NCBI RefSeq assembly: GCF_000688335.1
Contig: NZ_JHZX01000001.1
Coordinates: 2,294,001 to 2,358,000, forward strand
DNA: 64,000 nt
From: Sediminibacter sp. Hel_I_10
GTDB taxonomy: Bacteria > Bacteroidota > Bacteroidia > Flavobacteriales > Flavobacteriaceae
Direction of reading: 5' to 3'
This document shows positions 36,377 to 45,999 of this stretch, piece after piece (positions within the stretch are counted from its first letter, which is position 1; the number at the start of each line of letters is the position of its first letter). The notes beneath the pieces were generated by a model. It saw only the letters and a list, made by a program, of their open reading frames with translations. It did no database searches and was not told the origin of the DNA. The position numbers and the translations under genes are program-made.

Positions 36377-37162
36377 ATGAACTTATTCAATTTAGAACAT
36401 AAAAGAGCTTTGGTTACAGGTGGTACGCACGGTTTGGGTATGGCTATGGCCGAGGGGCTTGCCAGTGCAGGAGCCGAGTTGATCATTACCAGTACAACAC
36501 CATCAAAATTAGAGGAAGCTTTAGATTACTATAAAGGAAAAGGCTATAAGGCTTCAGGCTATATTTTTGATGTAACTGATGAGGCTGTTGCAAAAGAAAA
36601 AGTAGCTTTAATTTCTAAGGAAATTGGAGATATTCACATTCTCGTAAATAATGCTGGAATCATAAAGCGTGAATCTGCTTTGACCATGCCGGTTGAAGAT
36701 TTTAGACGCGTGATTGATGTTGATTTAGTTGGCCCATTTATCATGGCTCAATTAATTGGCAAACAAATGGTAGAGCGCAAAGAAGGTAAGATCATCAATA
36801 TTTGCTCAATGATGAGTGAATTAGGTAGAAACACAGTAACAGCATATGCGGCTGCTAAAGGCGGATTAAAAATGTTGACGCAGAATCTGGCAACAGAATG
36901 GGCCAAACATAATATTCAAGTTAATGGTATTGGTCCAGGATATTTTGCGACGTCACAAACCGAGCCTATACGAGTAGATGGACACCCATTTAACGACTTT
37001 ATAATAAACAGAACTCCTGCAGCACGCTGGGGAAACCCTGAAGATTTACAGGGAGCAGCCGTGTTTTTGGCCTCTAAGGCAAGTGATTTTGTTAACGGAC
37101 AAGTGATTTATGTAGACGGTGGCATCCTCGCTACTATTGGGAAACCTACTAACGAAGATTAA
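36377..37162 (+). CDS. kduD: 2-deoxy-D-gluconate 3-dehydrogenase / 2,5-diketo-3-deoxygluconate reductase
   Basis: 261-residue short-chain dehydrogenase. TGGTHGLGMAMAEGLA is the cofactor loop, NNAG the support motif, Ser near residue 140 (ICSMMSELG), and YAAAKGG the catalytic Tyr/Lys. KduD reduces DKII to 2-keto-3-deoxygluconate (KDG) with NADH. Order with kduI is the standard one. It ends 16 bp before uxaC. Confidence 0.94.
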   Translation: MNLFNLEHKRALVTGGTHGLGMAMAEGLASAGAELIITSTTPSKLEEALDYYKGKGYKASGYIFDVTDEAVAKEKVALISKEIGDIHILVNNAGIIKRESALTMPVEDFRRVIDVDLVGPFIMAQLIGKQMVERKEGKIINICSMMSELGRNTVTAYAAAKGGLKMLTQNLATEWAKHNIQVNGIGPGYFATSQTEPIRVDGHPFNDFIINRTPAARWGNPEDLQGAAVFLASKASDFVNGQVIYVDGGILATIGKPTNED

Positions 37163-37178
37163 TTTTATACATTATTTA

Positions 37179-38582
37179 ATGAGCTCAAATTTTATACACG
37201 ATAATTTTTTATTAGAAAATAAATACGCTGAAGAATTATATCATAATTATTCTAAGCATCAGCCTATTATAGATTACCACAATCATCTTTCACCTAAAGA
37301 AATTTTAGATGATCAGGTTTACAATAATTTAACAAAGGTCTGGATCAACGGAGATCATTATAAATGGCGCGCCATGCGTACTTTGGGTGTAAACGAGAAG
37401 TTTATTACTGGAGATGCATCAGATAAAGAGAAGTTTATGCACTGGGCCAAAACGGTGCCTTATACTATGCGTAATCCTTTATATCATTGGACGCATTTGG
37501 AACTGTCTCGCTATTTTGACGTTAATGACTTATTAAATGAAAAATCTGCGGAAAAGATCTATGCAGAAACTTCAGAAAAATTAAGTAGTGCCGATTACAG
37601 CTGTAGAAATTTATTGAGAAAAGTCAATGCAGAACTCGTTTGTACCACCGAAGATCCTATAGATAGCTTAGAACATCATCAAAAACTAGCAACATCTGAT
37701 TTTGAAGTTAAGGTGAGTACCGCGTTTCGACCAGATAAAGCCATTTTAATTGCTAACAGTAGTTACAATGACTATATAGAAAGCTTAGGTAAAGCAGCAG
37801 ACATCACTATTGAATCCTACCAAGATTTAAAAGATGCTCTAAGGAGCAGGATTGCATATTTTAATACCAACGGGTGTAGATTGTGTGATCATGGGCTAAA
37901 TCAAATTTCATTTGTTGAGTTTACCGAGAGCGAAGTAGCAACTATTTTCAAAAAGAAACGTAACAAAGAGATCCTTTCCGACGAGGATGTTTTAAAATTT
38001 GAAACGGCAATTCTTCTGTTTTTAGCTGAAAGCTATCACGAATTTGGATGGGTGCAGCAGTTTCATTTAGGTGCACTTCGTAATAATAATGCGCGTATGC
38101 ATAGTATTTTGGGTCCAGATACGGGCTGGGATTCTATAGGAGATTATCCGCAAGCTGAAAAATTATCTGCATTTTTGAATGCATTGGATAGCAAGAATAA
38201 ACTAACCAAAACCATTATTTATAACTTGAATCCGTCTGATAATGAAGTTATGGCAACCATGATTGGCAATTTCAATGATGGAAGCGTCAAAGGAAAAGTG
38301 CAGTTTGGTTCTGGATGGTGGTTTCTAGATCAAAAAGATGGTATGACCAAGCAGTTAAATGCTTTGTCAAATATGAGCTTGATTAGTTGCTTTATTGGGA
38401 TGCTTACAGATTCTCGTAGTTTCTTGTCATTTCCAAGACATGAGTATTTTAGAAGAATTTTGTGTAACCTTGTAGGTGAAGAAGTTAATAGAGGTGAATT
38501 GCCAAAAGAAGAAATGGAATGGATTGGTAAAATAGTAGCAGATATTAGCTACGGCAACGCCAAGAACTATTTTAATTTTTAA
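37179..38582 (+). CDS. uxaC: Glucuronate (uronate) isomerase
   Basis: 467 residues from ATG 37179; a longer start at 37119 would overlap kduD. It isomerises D-galacturonate to tagaturonate and glucuronate to fructuronate. The amidohydrolase-type metal site HNH is in IIDYHNHLSPKEI (residues 30-42), with the long TIM-barrel sequence including GWVQQFHLGALRNNN and DSRSFLSFPRHEYFRR typical of UxaC. It opens the branch for saturated galacturonate, completed by uxaB and uxaA downstream. Confidence 0.97.
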   Translation: MSSNFIHDNFLLENKYAEELYHNYSKHQPIIDYHNHLSPKEILDDQVYNNLTKVWINGDHYKWRAMRTLGVNEKFITGDASDKEKFMHWAKTVPYTMRNPLYHWTHLELSRYFDVNDLLNEKSAEKIYAETSEKLSSADYSCRNLLRKVNAELVCTTEDPIDSLEHHQKLATSDFEVKVSTAFRPDKAILIANSSYNDYIESLGKAADITIESYQDLKDALRSRIAYFNTNGCRLCDHGLNQISFVEFTESEVATIFKKKRNKEILSDEDVLKFETAILLFLAESYHEFGWVQQFHLGALRNNNARMHSILGPDTGWDSIGDYPQAEKLSAFLNALDSKNKLTKTIIYNLNPSDNEVMATMIGNFNDGSVKGKVQFGSGWWFLDQKDGMTKQLNALSNMSLISCFIGMLTDSRSFLSFPRHEYFRRILCNLVGEEVNRGELPKEEMEWIGKIVADISYGNAKNYFNF

Positions 38583-38593
38583 ATTAAGTTTTT

Positions 38594-38938
38594 ATGATTG
38601 AAAGGGCTGTTTTCTTTGAAACAAATAAGCAGGAGTGGGAGGCCGTTGAAGATAAAATCAAAAGGCAAATTGTAGGATATGATGATACGATGATGATGGT
38701 GAATGTACGCTTCGAGAAGGGCGGCATAGGTCAATTACACCATCACATTCATACACAAAGTACATTTATTTCCGAAGGTAAGTTTGAAGTGACTATTGGC
38801 GTAGATAAAAAAATCTTAAAAAAGGGCGATTCTTTTTTTGTTCCATCAAACACACCTCACGGCGTTATTTGTATTGAAGAAGGCATGTTGGTTGACGTTT
38901 TTACGCCTATGCGTAAAGACTTTGTAGTCAAAAACTAG
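38594..38938 (+). CDS. kdgF: KdgF-type cupin, unsaturated uronate ring-opening enzyme
   Basis: 114-residue single cupin. The metal ligands appear in GQLHHHIHTQSTFISEGKFE and in NTPHGVICIEEG. KdgF proteins linearise 4,5-unsaturated galacturonate monomers (made by pectate lyases) to DKI, the substrate of KduI. Size, motif and position within a kdu operon all agree. No signal peptide, so cytosolic. Another small cupin role cannot be excluded from sequence alone. Confidence 0.88.
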   Translation: MIERAVFFETNKQEWEAVEDKIKRQIVGYDDTMMMVNVRFEKGGIGQLHHHIHTQSTFISEGKFEVTIGVDKKILKKGDSFFVPSNTPHGVICIEEGMLVDVFTPMRKDFVVKN

Positions 38939-39022
38939 TCCCTATAAAATGTGATTAACAATTAACCATAACGAGTAAGATGGTTTTACGATATAGTTTT
39001 AATTACAAGTAATTCAAAAAAG

Positions 39023-40006
39023 ATGTTCAAATCAATTATTAATAAGATAGCACCTGTTTTTATTGCAGCATTGATTTTTGGATGCAGTGAAATTGAGGAC
39101 GGGCGAACCTTAAAACTGGCTCACAGTTTAGATGTCAATCATTCTGTTCATAAAGCTATGATGAAGATGGGAGAGGATCTGGTCGAAATTTCCGGTGGAA
39201 AATTGAAACTTGAAATTTATCCGAGTCAGCAATTAGGTACAGAACGTGAATGTATTGAGCTTCTCCAAATAGGAAGTTTAGACATGACCAAAGTTTCTGT
39301 TGGCGTGATGGAGAATTTTGCGCCAAGAATGAGAGTGTTTGGTCTTCCATATTTGTTTGAAGATCGGCAACATGCATTTGATGTGCTAGATGGCCCTATT
39401 GGTCAAGAACTTTTAGATGAAGGCACGCAATATTGGATCAAGGGTCTAGGCTATTACGATGCGGGTAGTAGAAGTTTTTACACTAAAGACAAGCCCATCA
39501 ATACGCCTGAAGATTTGGAAGGCCTTAAGATTAGAGTCATGGAGAGTGTTACGGCAATGGACATGGTAAAGAGCTTAGGTGGCTCACCTACACCTATTTC
39601 TTGGGGAGAGCTATATACCTCATTGCAACAAGGTGTTGTAGATGGTGCCGAAAATAATGCGCCTAGTTTTTATCTATCTCGGCATTATGAGGTTTGCAAA
39701 TACTACTCTTTAGACGAGCATACCGTTTTGCCAGATGTTTTAATTATTGGAACGCACATATGGGAAAAATTATCTGCTCAAGAAAAAGAGTGGCTACAAG
39801 AAGCTGTAGATAAGTCGGTGATATACCAACGTACATTATGGGCAGACGCAGAAAATGAAGCTTTAGAAGAGGTGCAAAAGGCAGGAGTAACTGTATTAAG
39901 ACCAGATAAAAAAGCATTTTCGGATAATGTAGAAGGGGTTTATGATGCTTATAAAGATGATAAGGATATGCTAGATTTGATTAAGCGCATAAAAAAGACG
40001 AATTGA
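39023..40006 (+). CDS. TRAP transporter solute-binding protein (DctP family), lipoprotein
   Basis: 327 residues. The lipobox LIFGC gives a lipidated Cys21. Then the DctP fold: KLAHSLDVNHSVHKAMMKMG, GKLKLEIYPSQQLGTERE, and the substrate-site helix region GLKIRVMESVTAMDMVKSLG, GVVDGAENN. It captures an acidic sugar in the periplasm for the dctQM permease that follows directly. The location between kdgF and uxaB points to galacturonate or its unsaturated form. Lipid anchoring is unusual for DctP proteins of proteobacteria. Confidence 0.92.
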   Translation: MFKSIINKIAPVFIAALIFGCSEIEDGRTLKLAHSLDVNHSVHKAMMKMGEDLVEISGGKLKLEIYPSQQLGTERECIELLQIGSLDMTKVSVGVMENFAPRMRVFGLPYLFEDRQHAFDVLDGPIGQELLDEGTQYWIKGLGYYDAGSRSFYTKDKPINTPEDLEGLKIRVMESVTAMDMVKSLGGSPTPISWGELYTSLQQGVVDGAENNAPSFYLSRHYEVCKYYSLDEHTVLPDVLIIGTHIWEKLSAQEKEWLQEAVDKSVIYQRTLWADAENEALEEVQKAGVTVLRPDKKAFSDNVEGVYDAYKDDKDMLDLIKRIKKTN

Positions 40007-40007
40007 T

Positions 40008-40469
40008 ATGGCATTAAGAAAAAAGATAGACGGTATTTTAGGCAATCTTCTTGTCCTGATTATGGGCGTGATGGTCATCAACGTGATTTGGCAGGTGTTT
40101 ACAAGGTTTATTGTAGGAACTCCCAGTTCATTTACAGACGAGTTGGCTCGTTATTTAATGATTTGGTTAGGTATACTTGGAGCTGCTTATGTGTCTGGTA
40201 AAAATATGCACGTGGCTATTGACGTATTACCTCAAAAAGCTTCAGCTAAAACCCAAAAGAAATTAAAACTCATTGTGAGCGTGCTTATTATTTTATTTGC
40301 AGTGCTGGCAATGGTTATTGGAGGTAGTCGGTTAGTCTATATTACATATGTACTAGATCAGCAATCACCTGCTTTACAAATTCCTTTAGCTGTGGTATAC
40401 TTAGCAATTCCCTTAAGCGGATTGCTGATTACCTATTATAAAATTTCAGATATCTTAAATATCGAGTAG
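40008..40469 (+). CDS. TRAP transporter small permease subunit (DctQ)
   Basis: 153 residues with four membrane helices (about 12-34, 48-68, 85-108, 125-147) and the DctQ signature FTDELARYLMIWLGILGAAY. It joins the solute-binding protein and the large permease in an ion-driven importer. It starts one base after the dctP stop and ends two bases before dctM, clear operon spacing. Confidence 0.93.
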   Translation: MALRKKIDGILGNLLVLIMGVMVINVIWQVFTRFIVGTPSSFTDELARYLMIWLGILGAAYVSGKNMHVAIDVLPQKASAKTQKKLKLIVSVLIILFAVLAMVIGGSRLVYITYVLDQQSPALQIPLAVVYLAIPLSGLLITYYKISDILNIE

Positions 40470-40471
40470 CC

Positions 40472-41767
40472 ATGGATTATATCCCAATTTTAGTATTAGT
40501 AGTGAGTTTTATTGGTTTACTTTCTATAGGAACACCAGTTGCTTGGAGTATTTCTATTTCATCTGTCTTAACGATGCTTGTGAGTATTCCTGCATTGCCA
40601 GCATTTACAACGGTATCCCAACGTATGGGTACGGGTTTAGATAGTTTTGCATTGTTAGCCATTCCATTTTTTATTCTCTCAGGACAATTGATGAATAAAG
40701 GGGGCATCGCTCATAGACTTATCGCATTTGCCAAAACCTTGGTGGGATCACTTCCAGGAGGTTTGGCCTTAATTAACGTTATTGGAGCGATGTTGATGGG
40801 GGCAATTGCAGGTTCTGCTATGGCTTCTGCATCTGCCATGGGCAGTATTCTTGGACCAGAAATGGAAAAAGAAGGCTACTCAAAAGAGTTTGGAGCAGCG
40901 GTAAACATTACCTCTGCCACTACGGGATTAATCATTCCCCCGAGTAATGTATTAATCGTTTACTCTTTGGCAAGTGGTGGGGTTTCCATTGCAGCACTCT
41001 TTTTAGCAGGATACATCCCAGGAATTTTGACGGGATTGTTTTTGATGATCGTGGCATCTTTTTGGGCTAAAAAGAAAAAGTATAAACTTGGAGAACGAAG
41101 TTCTCTTAAAGAAGTGTTTAAAACATTTATTGACGCGGTGCCGAGTTTGTTTCTTTTGATCATTGTGATTGGAGGGATTGTAACTGGCGTTTTTACAGCT
41201 ACAGAGGCGTCTGCTATTGCAGTGCTATACACGCTTGTTCTTGGCTTTATATACAAGGAAATCAATACAAAATCCCTCCCTGAAATTTTGTTAGACTCCT
41301 CGATCACTACTGCCGTAGTTATGTTGTTGATTGGTGCCTCCATGAGTATGTCTTGGGTGATGTCTTATGAAAATATTCCACAAGATATAAGTTCCTCGTT
41401 ATTGGCGATAAGTGATAACAGAATTGTGATTCTACTCATCATTAATCTCATCTTATTGTTCGTCGGTATTTTTATGGATATGACGCCTGCAGTATTAATT
41501 TTTACACCAATATTCTTACCAGTAGTCGTTGGTTTAGGTATGGATCCCGTTCATTTCGGAATCATTATGGTCCTTAACTTATGTATAGGTCTCTGCACAC
41601 CACCCGTGGGCTCAGTTCTCTTTGTGGGTGTGGGTGTTGCCCAAACCACTATTCAAAAAGTTATGAAACCCTTGTTGCCCTTATTTTTGGCAATGGTTAT
41701 CGCTCTGTTTTTAGTGACTTACATACCTGAGTTAACCCTTTGGTTGCCAAGTTTATTCAACCTTTAA
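40472..41767 (+). CDS. TRAP transporter large permease subunit (DctM)
   Basis: 431 residues, about 12 membrane segments. Typical signatures: LDSFALLAIPFFILSGQLMN, GSAMASASAMGSILGPEM, and the hairpin region SATTGLIIPPSNVLIVYS, repeated later as LNLCIGLCTPPVGSVLFVG. It carries the substrate with Na+ across the inner membrane. Sited in a uronate operon, so uronate import is inferred; no MFS hexuronate transporter is seen in the window. Confidence 0.94.
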   Translation: MDYIPILVLVVSFIGLLSIGTPVAWSISISSVLTMLVSIPALPAFTTVSQRMGTGLDSFALLAIPFFILSGQLMNKGGIAHRLIAFAKTLVGSLPGGLALINVIGAMLMGAIAGSAMASASAMGSILGPEMEKEGYSKEFGAAVNITSATTGLIIPPSNVLIVYSLASGGVSIAALFLAGYIPGILTGLFLMIVASFWAKKKKYKLGERSSLKEVFKTFIDAVPSLFLLIIVIGGIVTGVFTATEASAIAVLYTLVLGFIYKEINTKSLPEILLDSSITTAVVMLLIGASMSMSWVMSYENIPQDISSSLLAISDNRIVILLIINLILLFVGIFMDMTPAVLIFTPIFLPVVVGLGMDPVHFGIIMVLNLCIGLCTPPVGSVLFVGVGVAQTTIQKVMKPLLPLFLAMVIALFLVTYIPELTLWLPSLFNL

Positions 41768-41782
41768 TTAAATTAGAATCCT

Positions 41783-43243
41783 ATGTCTGCAACGTTAGAT
41801 AAAAAATTAAATAGGGCCAATCTTGGCTTAGAAAAAAAACTACCAATAAAAGTGCTACAGTTTGGTGAAGGTAATTTCTTAAGAGCCTTTGTAGATTATG
41901 CGCTTCAACAATTAAATAAGTCAGCAGATTTTAACGCTGGTGTGGCAGTTGTTCAGCCTATTGATCGCGGTATGGTTGACATGCTCAATGATCAAGACGG
42001 ATTGTATACTTTGTTTTTAAAAGGTATTCAGAAAGGTGAAGAAATTCAGGAAGCAGAATTGATTACAAACATTGTAAAAGGTGTTAATCCGTATTCAGAC
42101 TTTCAAGATTATTTAGATCTTGCAAAAGAAGAATCACTTCAATTTGTCATATCCAACACTACAGAAGCTGGTATTGCCTATGTTGAAAGTGACACTATGG
42201 ATATGAAACCACCAAGCTCATTTCCCGCAAAACTAACCTTATTGTTGCACGAACGCTTTAAGCACTTTAATGGGGCAGAAGATAAAGGGTTAACCATCAT
42301 TCCTTGTGAATTGATCAATCATAATTCTGAAACTCTAAAGGAGATCATCTTAAAATATGCGACCCTTTGGAAATTGGATAGCGCATTTACCGATTGGTTG
42401 TCTAGCAGTTGTTCTTTTCATAGTACTCTAGTAGACCGCATAGTGCCTGGTTATCCAAAAGATGATATTGAAGCTTATAACGCACAATTAGATTATAAAG
42501 ACAATTTAATTGTAGCGGCCGAAGTGTTTTTACTTTGGGTGATTGAAGGTGGAGATGATTTAAAGAAAAAATTACCATTTCATAAAACAGATTTAGACGT
42601 TAAAATTGTAGATGATATGCAACCCTATCGTACTAGAAAAGTACGAATCTTGAATGGCGCGCATACCTCTATGGTTCCTTTTTCTTTACTCTACGGAAAT
42701 GAAACGGTTAAAGAAACTGTAGATAATGAATTTACGGGAGCTTTCGTAAATAGGGCCATTTTCGAAGAGATTAATGATACACTTCCGATGGAAAAAGCAG
42801 AATTAGACAGTTTTGCTGAAGCCGTTTTAGATCGCTTTAGAAACCCATTCATCAAGCATAAATTAGCAGATATTGCCTTAAATTCAATTTCGAAATTTAA
42901 GGTGCGTGTATTGCCTAGTTTATTGGAATTTCAATCTAAAAACGGAAAGTTACCAACACACTTAACCTTTGCTTTAGCCTGTTTAATTAGATTCTATAAA
43001 GGCACATGGAACGGCGAGCAATTACCAATTAAAGATAGTGACGACATTGTTGCAGAATTTCAATCCATTTGGAAAGCAAACACGATGAAAGAAGTCGCCA
43101 CAGCAGCACTTCAAAATACAGAATTTTGGGATGAGGATTTAACCAAAATCAACACTTTGACCGAAGCCATTACATTGGCTTTAGATGAAATTGAAGCTAA
43201 CGGTATTGAGCAGGGTCTGGCCAATTTCAGTAAAACATATTAA
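41783..43243 (+). CDS. uxaB: Tagaturonate reductase
   Basis: 486 residues of the mannitol dehydrogenase-type long-chain family. Starts with KVLQFGEGNFLRAFVDYALQ (nucleotide site) and contains VKIVDDMQPYRTRKVRILNGAHTS, the conserved Lys/Asn/His active region of UxaB. It reduces D-tagaturonate to D-altronate with NADH. Lies 15 bp after dctM and 22 bp before uxaA. Confidence 0.96.
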   Translation: MSATLDKKLNRANLGLEKKLPIKVLQFGEGNFLRAFVDYALQQLNKSADFNAGVAVVQPIDRGMVDMLNDQDGLYTLFLKGIQKGEEIQEAELITNIVKGVNPYSDFQDYLDLAKEESLQFVISNTTEAGIAYVESDTMDMKPPSSFPAKLTLLLHERFKHFNGAEDKGLTIIPCELINHNSETLKEIILKYATLWKLDSAFTDWLSSSCSFHSTLVDRIVPGYPKDDIEAYNAQLDYKDNLIVAAEVFLLWVIEGGDDLKKKLPFHKTDLDVKIVDDMQPYRTRKVRILNGAHTSMVPFSLLYGNETVKETVDNEFTGAFVNRAIFEEINDTLPMEKAELDSFAEAVLDRFRNPFIKHKLADIALNSISKFKVRVLPSLLEFQSKNGKLPTHLTFALACLIRFYKGTWNGEQLPIKDSDDIVAEFQSIWKANTMKEVATAALQNTEFWDEDLTKINTLTEAITLALDEIEANGIEQGLANFSKTY

Positions 43244-43265
43244 ACCTAAGCACACACCAACCATT

Positions 43266-44879
43266 ATGCAAAACAAATTAATAAAAGTCAACCCATCAGA
43301 TAACGTCGCAGTTGCTTTAATCAACTTAGAGGCAGGGGAGGTGATTTCGTTTGAAAATGAAGACATCAAAGTCATGTCGGATGTCAAGGCGAAACATAAA
43401 ATCGCTTTAGATACGTTTAACGATGGTGATAAAATTTTTATGTACGGGGTGTTGGTTGGTAAAGCAAATCAAACCATTAAAAAAGGCGATGTACTTACCA
43501 TAGATAATGTAAAGCATCAAAGTGCAAAGGTGAGTCAAAAAACAGATACTATTGGATGGACTAAGCCAGATGTTTCTCAATGGGAAGATAAAACCTTTAT
43601 GGGGTATCATAGAGAAGATGGACAGGTAGGAACAGCTAATGTATGGTTGTTTTTTCCTTTGGTGTTTTGCGAGAACAGAAACATTGAGTTGCTCAAGGAT
43701 ATTTTTGAGAAAGAGCTTCTCACACAAAAATCCAGCAACCATAGAATGTTGCTTCGCTCTTTGGTTAATGAAGGGCAAGATGAGGTTCAAGTTGAAAAAG
43801 AACAAGCCACCAATGTTTTTGATAACATTGAGGTGAAATTTATAACCCATCCTGGAGGATGCGGTGGTATTCGTCAAGACTCTGAAAGTTTAGCACGATT
43901 ATTGGCGGGCTACGTTAAAAATCCAAATGTGGCTGGCGCAACGGTTTTGAGCTTGGGATGCCAAAACTTGCAAATAGATATATTTAACAAAGCTCTTGAA
44001 GCTATTAGTCCTGATAACAAAAAACCTGTGCTCATGTATGAGCAACAACAGATGGGTACTGTTGATGAAATGCTTGGCGCCATCATCAAAAATTCGTTTG
44101 AAGCCATAAAAGAAGCCAACAAGATTGAGCGTCAACCAGCACCCTTGTCAAAACTTAAAGTAGGTTTAGAGTGCGGTGGATCTGATGGGTTTTCAGGAAT
44201 TTCGGCTAATCCTACCTTAGGCTATACTTCGGATATGTTAGTGGCATTGGGCGGTACCGCAATCTTGGCAGAATTTCCAGAATTATGCGGCGTAGAACAA
44301 GAGCTGGTCAATAGATGTGTTCAAGAAGAAAAAGCAGATAAATTTTTAAGTCTAATGCAGGCCTTTGAAAAATCTGTAGTAGATGCCGGTTCGGGTTTTG
44401 ATATGAATCCTTCCCCAGGAAATATTAAAGACGGATTAATTACAGACGCAATGAAGTCTGCCGGTGCAGCTAAAAAAGGAGGGACTTCTCCTGTGGTAGA
44501 TGTTTTGGATTATGGGGAATATGTTACAGAACCAGGGTTAAATCTATTGTGCACACCAGGTAATGATGTAGAAAGCACTACGGCTATGGTTGGTTCTGGA
44601 GCTAATATTGTCTTATTCACAACGGGATTGGGGACGCCAACAGGAAACCCTATTACGCCAGTGATCAAAGTGTCTTCAAACTCTGAGCTAGCGGCTAAAA
44701 TGAGTGATATTATTGATGTAGATACTGGCGATGTTATAAAAGGAGAGAAGTCTATTGAAGAAATGGCGCAAACCATGCTTAATTATATTATTGAAGTGGC
44801 TAGCGGACGAATAAAATCTAAAGCGAGCTTATTAGATCAAAATGACTTTATCCCATGGAAACGTGGCGTTTCACTATAA
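43266..44879 (+). CDS. uxaA: Altronate dehydratase
   Basis: 537 residues from ATG 43266, just after the uxaB stop; an in-frame ATG at 43185 would overlap uxaB. N-terminal SAF domain (about 1-100) is followed by the UxaA/GarD catalytic region: MGYHREDGQVGTANVW, HPGGCGGIRQDSESLARLL, LGCQN, LECGGSDGFSGISANPTLG and PEDxGN-type NPSPGNIKDGL. It dehydrates D-altronate to KDG, where this branch meets the kduID branch. Last gene of the operon; no terminator precedes the convergent lacI gene 18 bp away. Confidence 0.96.
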   Translation: MQNKLIKVNPSDNVAVALINLEAGEVISFENEDIKVMSDVKAKHKIALDTFNDGDKIFMYGVLVGKANQTIKKGDVLTIDNVKHQSAKVSQKTDTIGWTKPDVSQWEDKTFMGYHREDGQVGTANVWLFFPLVFCENRNIELLKDIFEKELLTQKSSNHRMLLRSLVNEGQDEVQVEKEQATNVFDNIEVKFITHPGGCGGIRQDSESLARLLAGYVKNPNVAGATVLSLGCQNLQIDIFNKALEAISPDNKKPVLMYEQQQMGTVDEMLGAIIKNSFEAIKEANKIERQPAPLSKLKVGLECGGSDGFSGISANPTLGYTSDMLVALGGTAILAEFPELCGVEQELVNRCVQEEKADKFLSLMQAFEKSVVDAGSGFDMNPSPGNIKDGLITDAMKSAGAAKKGGTSPVVDVLDYGEYVTEPGLNLLCTPGNDVESTTAMVGSGANIVLFTTGLGTPTGNPITPVIKVSSNSELAAKMSDIIDVDTGDVIKGEKSIEEMAQTMLNYIIEVASGRIKSKASLLDQNDFIPWKRGVSL

Positions 44880-44897
44880 GAAAATTTGTATTAATAG

Positions 44898-45914
44898 TTA
44901 GTAAGTAGATTTAAGGGAGGACTGACGGATAATGAGTTCCGGATTTAGAACAATCTGTTCATTTTTGGGATCACTGTCGACCTCTCTTAAAAATACGTTG
45001 GCAGCTATCCTTCCCATTTCAATTGGTGATTGGTCTACAGAAGTAATAGAAAGTTCCATAAATCTGGTAAAAGGCTCATTACTAAAGCCAACAACACAAA
45101 TGTCTTCGGGAATTCTTAAGCCGTGCTCCTTAATTTCTTGAATGGCACCAAGTGCTGTAAAATCACTTGAAGAAAATATAGCATCTGGCGGATTCTTTAA
45201 ACTTAAGAGTTTTCTAGTTGCTTTTTTGCCTTCTTCTACTTTGCTAAACAACTCAATAACCAAGCTTTCATCAAACTCAATATGATGATCAATAATGGCT
45301 TGTTTGTAGCCTAAATAACGATTTTGAAAAATTTCTAAGGAACGATCATTAGAAAAATGGGCAATGCGTCTGCAGCCTTGATCAATCAAATGTTTTGTAG
45401 CGGCGTAAGATCCATTAAAATCATCTATAGTTACAGAGCTAACTCCTGCAATATCCTTTTTTCTATCAAAAAATATGAGCGGCACCCGCTTTTGAGATAA
45501 GGCACTAAATATTTTATTTTTGGTTTTTGAATTTGAGATGGACATTAAAATACCATCAACTTGAGCGTTCAATAGCGAGTTGATATTGCCCGTTTCCAGT
45601 TTTTCTTGATCATGTGTTTGGCAAACAATAACATGATATCCTTTTGGGTATAATTCTTCTTCAATACCGCGTATAACTGAGGCAAAAAAATTACTGTCCA
45701 TCCTAGGGACGACAACACCTACATTAAAGCTTTTACCGCTTTTAAGTGCGCGCGCAAGGGTATTTTGCTCGTAGTTCATTTCTATGGCCGTCTTTTGAAC
45801 AAGCGCTCTAGTTTTTTCGCTTATCTTAACATTATTGTTAAGGGCTCTAGAGACAGTAGCAGCGGTTAAGCCAAGCTTTTCAGCTATGTCATAAATCGTA
45901 GTCTTTTTCTTCAT
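44898..45914 (-). CDS. LacI-family transcriptional regulator of the pectin locus
   Basis: 338 residues: N-terminal helix-turn-helix TIYDIAEKLGLTAATVSRAL (5-24) with hinge helix NTLARALKSGKS (56-67), then a periplasmic-binding-protein-like effector domain. It is divergent from the PL9 gene, and the shared 111-bp gap holds one copy of the palindrome found before four other genes, so this protein is the obvious binder and may also control itself. The inducer is likely a late intermediate such as KDG, by analogy with KdgR-type control. That part is inference. Confidence 0.9.
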   Translation of the reverse strand: MKKKTTIYDIAEKLGLTAATVSRALNNNVKISEKTRALVQKTAIEMNYEQNTLARALKSGKSFNVGVVVPRMDSNFFASVIRGIEEELYPKGYHVIVCQTHDQEKLETGNINSLLNAQVDGILMSISNSKTKNKIFSALSQKRVPLIFFDRKKDIAGVSSVTIDDFNGSYAATKHLIDQGCRRIAHFSNDRSLEIFQNRYLGYKQAIIDHHIEFDESLVIELFSKVEEGKKATRKLLSLKNPPDAIFSSSDFTALGAIQEIKEHGLRIPEDICVVGFSNEPFTRFMELSITSVDQSPIEMGRIAANVFLREVDSDPKNEQIVLNPELIIRQSSLKSTY

Positions 45915-45971
45915 CTGAATTTGATTGGCATCAAGTCTGTAAATCTAGTTAATTATTTATAAATGCAGTTG

Positions 45972-45999
45972 TTTGAAGAATGAAATAATTGTACATTGT
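45972..45999 (+). promoter_or_regulatory. Possible promoter of the PL9 gene
   Basis: TTTG at 45972-45975, 16-nt spacer, then TACATTGT at 45992, which differs from TAnnTTTG by loss of one T. The operator starts immediately after, the same layout as at kduI and susC. Confidence 0.45.

Noticed and set aside
43407-43877. 156-codon minus-strand open frame inside uxaA
   Set aside because: It lies fully opposite a clearly conserved enzyme gene and its translation has no recognisable domain; it is a shadow frame.
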